The translations under genes and the position numbers were made by a program. The notes beneath the pieces were generated by a model, which saw nothing but the letters and a program-made list of their open reading frames with translations, did not search any database and was not told where the DNA came from. Shown piece after piece: positions 29,140-34,136 of a stretch of 34,136 nt of DNA; position 1 is the stretch's first letter; every line of letters starts with the position of its first letter. Source of the DNA: a virus; the IMG/VR virus record IMGVR_UViG_3300030389_001232, positions 1 to 34,136 of that record. One strand, written 5' to 3'.

Positions 29140-29157
29140 AATTTTATTTTAAAACAA

Positions 29158-29189
29158 GAACAAGAGCAGATAGCTTGTCTGCTCTGTTC
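29158..29189 (-). terminator. 12-bp hairpin, possible terminator
   Basis: GAACAGAGCAGA pairs with TCTGCTCTTGTTC with a single bulged T and a 7-nt loop. It starts right after the 35-codon gene. The downstream tract is TTGTTTT, so termination may be partial. Confidence 0.5.
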
Positions 29190-29190
29190 T

Positions 29191-29298
29191 CTAGGTGGTG
29201 AGATAAATGAATCTCCAATGAGCTTTAATTTGAATGCAAGTACATTTTTTATTTAACCCATACCAGTCAACTACTTCAAACCTTTCAGCTTTTTTCAT
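29191..29298 (-). CDS. hypothetical peptide, 35 aa
   Basis: ATG 29298 opens MKKAERFEVVDWYGLNKKC, then TCIQIKAHWRFIYLTT, with a natural-looking mix of aromatic, charged and Cys residues. It lies between a structured RNA region and a hairpin. The ribosome site is poor. It may be a small regulator or a remnant. Confidence 0.4.
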   Translation of the reverse strand: MKKAERFEVVDWYGLNKKCTCIQIKAHWRFIYLTT

Positions 29299-29304
29299 CT
29301 TACA

Positions 29305-29408
29305 CTTAATGTCCTACTATCAAAAGATTTCACCCATTAAGCCTGTGCCTTACGCCCTTACAATCTAGCGTTATTCAGCCACACCATATAACCTTCTATG
29401 CCTAGAAG
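29305..29408 (-). ncRNA. structured RNA element, unassigned
   Basis: The minus strand contains CTTAATG (29335-29341) pairing with CATTAAG (29305-29311) around an inner ATC-TTTT-GAT hairpin. It also contains GTTAT/ATAAC and CTTCTA-GGCA-TAGAAG (29393-29408), the last including the stop codon of the upstream gene. Direct repeats GTAAGGGC/GTAAGGC lie between them. The segment is richer in G+C than its surroundings and contains no ORF. I considered a degenerate tRNA but found no proper T-arm or acceptor stem. Riboswitch or regulatory leader are possibilities. Confidence 0.35.
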
Positions 29409-29755
29409 ATAAAATCACCTTTCACTTTTTGAATGTGTTCACTTAATTCTCTAAATCTAAAATCATCAATATCACCTGTATCCCAAATCTTCTGATTAAA
29501 ATACAAAACATTTGATAGCCATTCTGTAAACCCATGAGCATCTTTGAATCTGTCTGCATCCATGACCATTGATTTAACACCATAATTTTTTTGTCTTAAT
29601 CTAAAAGAAGTGGACTCATGAAATTTATGCAGAGCATCCAGATACCATAACTTTTGATTTGTGTCTAATGAATCTAACCAATCATCAGCAAACAAATTTC
29701 TGACATGACTATTCTCAAGAGCTACTCTATAATATTTGCTAGTATTTTTTTTCAT
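29402..29755 (-). CDS. hypothetical protein, 117 aa
   Basis: I do not recognise this protein. It is helical and aromatic-rich (SKYYRVALENSHVRNLFADDWLDSL; QKLWYLDALHKFHESTSF). I prefer ATG 29755 because AGGAG lies 9 nt upstream; ATG 29761 is only 3 nt from that site. A 7-codon upstream ORF (MRTSKIR) ends within the ribosome site. Part of the accessory island. Confidence 0.55.
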   Translation of the reverse strand: MKKNTSKYYRVALENSHVRNLFADDWLDSLDTNQKLWYLDALHKFHESTSFRLRQKNYGVKSMVMDADRFKDAHGFTEWLSNVLYFNQKIWDTGDIDDFRFRELSEHIQKVKGDFIF

Positions 29756-29767
29756 TTTCATTATCTC

Positions 29768-29811
29768 CTAACGAATCTTTGACGTTCTCATAATTTTTAT
29801 ATATTCGTCAA
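29768..29811 (-). promoter_or_regulatory. possible promoter and upstream mini-ORF
   Basis: TATATA (29798-29803) is followed after 6 nt by an ATG that opens MRTSKIR, whose TAG sits inside TTAGGAG. Inverted TTGACG/CGTCAA copies flank it (29779-29784, 29806-29811). No -35 at the correct distance is seen, so this is a weak member of the promoter family. Confidence 0.3.
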
Positions 29812-29830
29812 CTAATATTTTTATATATTT

Positions 29831-30328
29831 TTACTCCCATCCAATTGGGATTCTTACTGGCTTTCTACTCTCCTTCTCCACAATGAACCAGAGATGATAT
29901 TGATTACAAGTATCCACCTCTCTGGACTTGGCAGGGAATATACTTACTGCTTCATACTCATCCCCAACGCAACAAGATTTCATGTGTTGAATCTCTGGAT
30001 AGTTCAAATCAATTTTCAGAGTATGACCATTCTCATCTCTTGCTGTTGATTTAAATGTTAGATGAACCAAACCTATCTCATCAGATGGTGAAACAACCTT
30101 TCCTGCATGAGTTCTGGTTTCTGCAAACCAATCAACCTCAACTTGATATTTATCATTCACCCAGCAATCTAAACTTTTATGCCAATGATAAGTTTCTGAT
30201 AATTTTTTCTTAACTTGATCTCTAGTTAATCTTTTATCCTTCTTCATCATCTCTGGAATTAACCTAGATAAATATTCTTTCATTGGTGGAAAACTACCTT
30301 CCCAATCTATCTTCACATAATCTTTCAT
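29831..30328 (-). CDS. phage hypothetical protein (DUF7694-like), 165 aa
   Basis: The middle and end (CWVNDKYQVEVDWF, VHLTFKSTARDENGH, YPEIQHMKSCCVGDEYEAVSIFPAKSREVDTCNQYHLWFIVE, PVRIPIGW) follow a pattern common in phage proteins annotated as DUF7694. That pattern is W-x-N-x-x-Y-x-V ... Q-x-I/M-K-x-x-x-x-G-x-E-x-x-A-V-x-x-x-P-A-x-x-R-x-V-D-x-x-N-x-Y-H-L-W ... G-W. Its function is not known to me. ATG 30328 has AAGGAG upstream, after a hairpin. Confidence 0.6.
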   Translation of the reverse strand: MKDYVKIDWEGSFPPMKEYLSRLIPEMMKKDKRLTRDQVKKKLSETYHWHKSLDCWVNDKYQVEVDWFAETRTHAGKVVSPSDEIGLVHLTFKSTARDENGHTLKIDLNYPEIQHMKSCCVGDEYEAVSIFPAKSREVDTCNQYHLWFIVEKESRKPVRIPIGWE

Positions 30329-30341
30329 TTACATCTCCTTT

Positions 30342-30371
30342 AAAAATTGTCGGCAGGGATTTCAACCTGCC
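30342..30371 (-). terminator. attenuator-like hairpin
   Basis: GGCAGG-TTGAAATC-CCTGCC followed by GACAATTTTT lies between two genes of the same operon and just upstream of the ribosome site of the next gene. Partial termination or mRNA processing is likely. Confidence 0.45.
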
Positions 30372-30378
30372 ATCACTA

Positions 30379-30768
30379 TTAGAATGTCAACCAGTCTCCT
30401 GCTTGATCTATCTTACTTTTCTTCTCCACCTGCTCTGGAGTTTTACTAATCATAACTTGAGCAGTTCTGATGTCTTGCCTGTCAACGAATTTTTTAATTC
30501 GTTCAACATCATATTTATCTGGATCAACATAGATTATTTTGTTGCCCAGAATATTATCCTGCTTGTGATAAGCAAGCCACGATTCAAAACCAATCCTCTG
30601 GTTAGAGAGAACGATTAAGTGACCGAATCTATCAAGGAAGGTAACATCTCTGTTTACCCATCTTATTCTGTAAGTTTTACCTGTGCTACAGAAGTAATCT
30701 TCAACAGATGAATCATCCCATTTGGAAAGATTCTCTACCTTCATAGACACTGTTTCTTTCACCCTCAT
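30379..30768 (-). CDS. hypothetical protein, 129 aa
   Basis: I choose ATG 30768 because it overlaps the preceding TGA (ATGA) and has GGAG 8 nt upstream; an earlier start at 30819 would overlap the previous gene by 55 nt. The protein is mixed alpha/beta (TYRIRWVNRDVTFLDRFGHLIVLSNQRIG; IIYVDPDKYDVERIKKFV) with a charged end and final AGDWLTF. No family is recognised. Confidence 0.6.
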   Translation of the reverse strand: MRVKETVSMKVENLSKWDDSSVEDYFCSTGKTYRIRWVNRDVTFLDRFGHLIVLSNQRIGFESWLAYHKQDNILGNKIIYVDPDKYDVERIKKFVDRQDIRTAQVMISKTPEQVEKKSKIDQAGDWLTF

Positions 30769-31004
30769 TTGAATGACTCCAGTTTCTTGGTAGCTTCTCT
30801 TAATCGAGAAGAACCCCAAGATGTCTTACGCAATGTACCTGCAAGTTTATCTTGCTTGATAGCATTGCTAATTACAACAGCTTCAACGAGCTGTTCTATC
30901 TGTGCAAAGAAGTCTGCACTAACCTGCAACTTATCTTTGTCATGAACTTTCTGCCCAATCTCTTTTGCAAGAGCTTTGACATTTTGTTTATTGATCAATG
31001 ACAT
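30765..31004 (-). CDS. small DNA-binding-like protein, 79 aa (possible histone-fold)
   Basis: The order is short helix (NVKALAKEIGQKV), linker, long helix (KLQVSADFFAQIEQLVEAVVISNAI) and a basic loop (KLAGTLRKTSWGSSRL). It recalls bacterial histone-fold proteins, where V-S-x-x-x-x-x-x-L is followed by a long helix and an R-K-T loop. Other helical nucleoid proteins would fit as well. Start is ATG 31004 with AAAGGAG upstream; ATG 31040 adds a 12-residue leaderless extension. First gene of the accessory-island operon. Confidence 0.55.
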   Translation of the reverse strand: MSLINKQNVKALAKEIGQKVHDKDKLQVSADFFAQIEQLVEAVVISNAIKQDKLAGTLRKTSWGSSRLREATKKLESFK

Positions 31005-31037
31005 ATTTTCTCCTTTCGTAATCATGCCTTTTTTAAT

Positions 31038-31076
31038 CATGGGTATAATTTAGCATGGGAGAAATTTATACGTCAA
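31038..31076 (-). promoter_or_regulatory. promoter of the accessory-island operon
   Basis: TTGACG (31071-31076), an 18-nt spacer, TAAATT (31047-31052), then ATACCC and ATGATTAA at 31040. It shares TATACCCATGATTAA with the promoters at 27.4 and 28.7 kb. Confidence 0.75.
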
Positions 31077-31106
31077 GCTCCAATATCAATTATTTTTATA
31101 CTAAAA

Positions 31107-31334
31107 TCAAAGATACTTTATATTAGGTTTATTTGAATGGTAGTCACTAGCTTTGAAGTCTTGTTTGTATTTAAAAAAATTATCTACATCATCTGTTGTT
31201 GTTCTTGGTGGTGATCCTTTTGTTTTACCACCAGAACATTTTAGTCCAGCTTTAATCATTGCTGTTACTGTCCATGTACTGCATCTGCAATAGTCAGCTA
31301 TCTCTTGCCTACCAATTAAAATTTTTTCATTCAT
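31107..31334 (-). CDS. helix-turn-helix protein, 75 aa
   Basis: Residues 5-50 (ILIGRQEIADYCRCSTWTVTAMIKAGLKCSGGK, then PPRTTTDDVDNFFKYKQ) are a MerR/excisionase-type HTH: G-R-x-E-I-A-D-Y-x-x-x-S-x-x-T-V-x-x-M-I-x-x-G, then a short wing and a D-V-x-x-F/W-x-x helix. Such proteins act as DNA-binding regulators or small terminase-like factors. It overlaps the terminase large subunit by 4 nt (ATGA), suggesting a link to packaging. Confidence 0.75.
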   Translation of the reverse strand: MNEKILIGRQEIADYCRCSTWTVTAMIKAGLKCSGGKTKGSPPRTTTDDVDNFFKYKQDFKASDYHSNKPNIKYL

Positions 31335-33040
31335 ATCATCCTCAATCCTCTGGCTTCATAAGGATTAACTTTTTGTTCTTCATCCTCATCCCGAAGCATT
31401 ACACCCAAAGCAATTATGCAAGCAACAGCACCATCAATTTTTTGTTTAGCTCTCATCTTATCTGGCTTCATATTTCCAGCAGGATCACGACTAACAACCA
31501 CATTAGATATGTTCCAATTTAGTATTGGACAATTATCATGAACAATCTCATTAGCTATTACTTGTCTCTCTAGTTCAGCAGTTGGATTTGCCATTGAATA
31601 AAATCCCATACCAAACTTTCTTGTCTCAACATTTTCTTTGTCCAGAGCTTGAATTAACTCTCCAGCAAAGTGTCTGTCATATCCAAAACCTTTAATCTTA
31701 AACTGACCATTTCTTTCTAGTATAGATTCTTTTATAAAATCCCAGTTAGTAGTTTTTCCATTCGTTAAAATTAGATTGCCTTCATCTGACCATAATTGAT
31801 AAGGCACTTGATCTTTTATTGATCTCATATCTATTTCATAATCTGGTAAAAAGAAATCTACTATCACATGATTCTTATCTAAACCTTCTTGCACAGGAAA
31901 GAAATATGCACAGGCACTAAAATCTGAAACTCTTGCCAAGTCCATTCCAGCATAACATTCTAGTCCTTTTAATTTTTCTAAATCAATATCACCTTTGCAA
32001 TTATCCCAATCATTATAGTTGAGCCAAATCTCATCAACTTCAGTCCAGATATTCAACTGCTTGTTCAAGAAAGAATTTAGTCTGGTTGGAATTTGTTTTA
32101 TTTTTGCAACCTGTGATTCCATGAACTCAATTTCTTTTGCTTCATATAAACTTGGATTAGCTATTTCCCAAACTCTTGGTTGATCCCAATTATCCCAATC
32201 TTCTTTATCAACTGTATAAATAATTCCAAACTTATCATCACACTCAACTTGTCCATCAAGAATCTTTACCAGATGCTCACGCTCTTGATAGCAGACATTT
32301 GTTTTATCATAACCTGCTGTTGTGATTGCGATCATGTGCCAGTTCTTCCTAGCACCAAAAGCATCTTCCATAACATCCCATAATTCTCTCTTTCTCCATT
32401 GATGTAATTCATCACAGATAGCTGTTACTGGATTTAGCCCATCAAGGTTACGAGAATCGCTTGCAAGTGGTTTTATGAAGCTAGTCCGATTACTATCCTT
32501 AATATAGAGAGTTGACCTTCCTACGAGCATTTCAAAGATATTATTAATCTCTGGAGAATACTTAATTATATTCCTTGCATCATTGATTACTATTTTCGCT
32601 TGATCTTCTTTGGTTGCCAGACAATATACTTCAACACCTTCACGATCAAGTAGAGATGCATCATAACAAGCAATAGCACTAGCCATAAAACTCTTACCAT
32701 TCTTTCTAGGAACTTCCAGATAAGAATACTTGAACCTAAAATTATCATCTTGATCTACCCATCCATACAACGAACCATAAACAAATTTCTGCCAATCTAA
32801 TAAATTAAACACCTCACCAGCTTTAGCTCCTTTGTAATGTCTCAAGTATTTACAGAACTTAAAAAATTTTTCTGCTAGCTCTGGCTTAAATACATACTTC
32901 CAATCTTTTCTTTGCAGATCATTCAAATGTCTCTGGCAAGATTTCTTTACATAATCACAAGACGCAATCTCTCCAGAAACTATTTTCTCTGCATAGTCTG
33001 TTGTTGCGTCATTAGATTCCACAGATTCCCTCATATTCAT
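31331..33040 (-). CDS. terL: terminase large subunit, 569 aa
   Basis: The ATPase half has YLEVPRKNGKSFMASAIACYD (Walker A, near residue 110), VTAICDELHQW (Walker B with catalytic Glu) and MIAITTAGYDK (coupling motif). The nuclease half has ECYAGMDLARVSDFSACAYFF (first Asp), GYDRHFAGELIQAL and KIDGAVACIIALG (last Asp). This is the HK97/Terminase_1 type motor that packages and cuts genome DNA at the portal. Length is typical. It overlaps the methyltransferase by 1 nt and the HTH gene by 4 nt. Confidence 0.93.
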   Translation of the reverse strand: MNMRESVESNDATTDYAEKIVSGEIASCDYVKKSCQRHLNDLQRKDWKYVFKPELAEKFFKFCKYLRHYKGAKAGEVFNLLDWQKFVYGSLYGWVDQDDNFRFKYSYLEVPRKNGKSFMASAIACYDASLLDREGVEVYCLATKEDQAKIVINDARNIIKYSPEINNIFEMLVGRSTLYIKDSNRTSFIKPLASDSRNLDGLNPVTAICDELHQWRKRELWDVMEDAFGARKNWHMIAITTAGYDKTNVCYQEREHLVKILDGQVECDDKFGIIYTVDKEDWDNWDQPRVWEIANPSLYEAKEIEFMESQVAKIKQIPTRLNSFLNKQLNIWTEVDEIWLNYNDWDNCKGDIDLEKLKGLECYAGMDLARVSDFSACAYFFPVQEGLDKNHVIVDFFLPDYEIDMRSIKDQVPYQLWSDEGNLILTNGKTTNWDFIKESILERNGQFKIKGFGYDRHFAGELIQALDKENVETRKFGMGFYSMANPTAELERQVIANEIVHDNCPILNWNISNVVVSRDPAGNMKPDKMRAKQKIDGAVACIIALGVMLRDEDEEQKVNPYEARGLRMI

Positions 33041-33675
33041 TAAAAAAAAGTTTTTTGCTTTTGTTGTTCTTCTAATCTTTTAATTGCATTGTTAAAATAA
33101 TCTTCGTTAATCTCATAACCACTAAATTCAAATTTTAAATCATCTGATGCCAAAGCACTTGATCCACTTCCTAAATGTGTATCTAAAATTTTATCACCCT
33201 CATTAGCATATTTTTCTAACAACCATTTATATAACTGTACTGGTTTTTGTGTCGGATGTATTTTATTTCTAACAGCAGTTGTTGAATATCTAAATATTCT
33301 TGCTACACAATCAAAACTTGTCCATGCCATTTCCCATGCTGAAAAGTTTTCCCAATGTTGTTTTTTATCCCAACAGATAATTCCTCTTGTTTTTCCTAAA
33401 TAATCTCCAAAATAATTACCACCCCAAATAATCTGATTTTTGGATACTCTAAATAACTCATCAAAGTATTCTTTTGTTGGTGCTATATCCCAACCTAATT
33501 TATGCATTTCTTGTATTTTTCTATTTTGTAATTTACCTGCACCTTGTCCACTTCGTTTAGGCAATTCGTATGGTGGATCAACAATAGCTAAATCAAATTG
33601 ATTATCTTCCATATCTTTCATAGCTGTCATGCAATCACAATTATAAATATTTATTTTTGTATTATATAAACTCAT
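33040..33675 (-). CDS. DNA adenine/cytosine-N4 methyltransferase, beta-class, 211 aa
   Basis: Motif IV, FDLAIVDPPYELP, is near residue 35, before motif I (ILDTHLGSGSSALAS, near residue 170). The HPTQKPVQLYKWLLEKY block lies between, an order typical of beta-class amino-methyltransferases. DPPY indicates N6-adenine or N4-cytosine methylation using S-adenosylmethionine. No companion restriction enzyme is present, so this is a solitary modifying enzyme, probably protecting phage DNA. It sits between the terminase subunits, overlapping terS by 14 nt and terL by 1 nt, an unusual place. Target sequence is unknown. Confidence 0.9.
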   Translation of the reverse strand: MSLYNTKINIYNCDCMTAMKDMEDNQFDLAIVDPPYELPKRSGQGAGKLQNRKIQEMHKLGWDIAPTKEYFDELFRVSKNQIIWGGNYFGDYLGKTRGIICWDKKQHWENFSAWEMAWTSFDCVARIFRYSTTAVRNKIHPTQKPVQLYKWLLEKYANEGDKILDTHLGSGSSALASDDLKFEFSGYEINEDYFNNAIKRLEEQQKQKTFF

Positions 33676-34003
33676 CTCTAATATCTGCTTTCTTTAATTC
33701 TGTATTTGGCTTTGGTGGATATAGTTTATCTCTTAATTTATCCATTCTGTTTTGAACACCAATTAGAATAGATACTCTTGGATTCATATATGATCCACCA
33801 CCATTACTTGTAAACACTTCTCCCTCTGCTTCTACTTGCCTTCTTAAAATCATTGTATGGATTCTGCACCTTGCATATTCTTCTAATCTGTCTAGCTCGT
33901 CTGTTTTATAATCTTTAATGGTACATAATCGCTCCAGTTCTGCTTTGAATAATTTATCAAAGTTGCTTGGTACAAGTTCAGATTTTTTTACCAGCTCTAC
34001 CAT
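33662..34003 (-). CDS. terS: terminase small subunit (P27-like), 113 aa
   Basis: A helical N-terminus (VPSNFDKLFKAELERLCTIKD; DRLEEYARCRIHTMILRRQVEAEG) is followed by EVFTSNGGGSYMNPRVSILIGVQNRMDKLRDKL. The G-x-x-x-x-N-P-x-x-x-x-x-x-x-x-x-x-M-x-x-L-x-x-x-L block is the hallmark of P27-family small terminases. It recognises the packaging site and loads TerL. Position two genes before terL supports the call. ATG 34003 overlaps the stop of a Cys-rich frame by 7 nt. Confidence 0.8.
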   Translation of the reverse strand: MVELVKKSELVPSNFDKLFKAELERLCTIKDYKTDELDRLEEYARCRIHTMILRRQVEAEGEVFTSNGGGSYMNPRVSILIGVQNRMDKLRDKLYPPKPNTELKKADIRDEFI

Positions 34004-34136
34004 TCTCTTAACTCACAATTTGAACACATCATTTCTCTGGAGCAGTTCATCTTCCCACAATAATAACCATTACTGGTCTTTTTGCATATCCTTTGAACCC
34101 CCCACCCCCTAAAATCTGATGTGGATGTCAGAAAAC
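33997..34136 (-). CDS. Cys-rich protein, C-terminal part, cut by window edge
   Basis: A frame open from the right edge ends in TAG at 33997-33999. It encodes a basic stretch (DFRGWGVQRICKKTSNGYYC), then GKMNCSREMMCSNCELREW. Cys spacing (C-x11-C-x4-C-x5-C-x2-C) suggests a zinc finger. The 7-nt overlap with terS is typical of this genome. It could be real or a chance open frame; upstream sequence is needed. Confidence 0.4.
   Translation of the reverse strand, partial: FLTSTSDFRGWGVQRICKKTSNGYYCGKMNCSREMMCSNCELREW
34098..34109 (-). promoter_or_regulatory. G-tract before terS, cos-site candidate
   Basis: GGGGGTGGGGGG is the longest G/C run seen in this AT-rich window and lies about 95 nt before the small terminase gene, where cos or pac sites commonly occur. 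Confidence 0.3.

Noticed and set aside
29280-29400. tRNA-like segment in the gene-poor stretch of the accessory island
   Set aside because: Some stem pairs and a GGGTGAAATC string resemble a T-arm, but no 7-bp acceptor stem or consistent cloverleaf could be built; kept only as unassigned structured RNA.
30768-30819. Longer start (ATG 30819) for the 129-residue gene
   Set aside because: It would overlap the previous gene by 55 nt without a ribosome site, whereas ATG 30768 has GGAG and an ATGA overlap.
27547-34036. 13-nt repeat TCTGGAGCAGTTC shared by 27.55 kb and 34.03 kb
   Set aside because: A single 13-nt match is expected by chance in 34 kb, and the flanking bases differ.
1-34136. CRISPR array, integrase, attachment sites or insertion sequences
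   Set aside because: No spaced direct repeats, tyrosine/serine recombinase motifs or transposase-like genes were found on either strand.

Overview
The window is phage genome. Nearly every gene lies on the minus strand, packed with ATGA or TAATG overlaps. Base composition is strongly AT-rich, ribosome binding sites are AGGAG-like, and a complete siphovirus (long non-contractile tail) morphogenesis set is present: terminase, HK97-type portal, ClpP-like prohead protease, capsid protein, head-tail connectors, tail tube, frameshifted tail chaperones, tape measure, tail hub and fibre. I see no integrase or CI-like repressor, so nothing supports lysogeny. The host cannot be named. One tail-operon gene carries a PEP-CTERM sorting signal, which points to a Gram-negative host with an exosortase; the marine-phage flavour of several modules is inference.

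Layout, read in the direction of transcription (right to left). 34.1-31.1 kb: Cys-rich gene end, small terminase, DNA methyltransferase, large terminase, small HTH protein. 31.1-26.9 kb: accessory or early-gene island between terminase and portal. It holds ArdC-like antirestriction protein, small unknown genes, a structured RNA region and one tiny plus-strand gene, with several promoters and intrinsic terminators. 26.9-20.1 kb: portal, protease with nested scaffold, capsid, connectors, two membrane proteins (one 3TM-holin-like), tail completion proteins. 20.1-8.6 kb: tail tube, a three-gene insert ending in the PEP-CTERM protein, a second tail-tube paralogue with an inserted domain, G/GT chaperones by -1 frameshifting, tape measure, tail tip, NlpC/P60-like protein, hub and fibre. 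8.5-7.4 kb: a stand-alone gene with its own promoter and terminator. 7.4-0 kb: lysis enzyme and small unknowns, HIRAN-like protein, replication initiator-like protein carrying iterons, DnaB helicase, SSB-like protein, winged helix protein, NinG/HNH nuclease, metallophosphoesterase, and an HNH nuclease cut by the left edge.

The HNH gene at the left edge would join to the small terminase gene at the right edge, the usual HNH-terS-terL order, so the window may be a complete circularly permuted genome.

Three things stand out. First is a phage PEP-CTERM protein in the tail operon. Second is a family of at least six promoters whose -10 box sits exactly 6 nt before an ATG, five of them with ATGATTAA as the first transcribed bases, which implies leaderless transcripts. 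Third is a tail-tube duplicate with a carbohydrate-binding-like insertion. All functions are read from sequence by eye; no database search was run.
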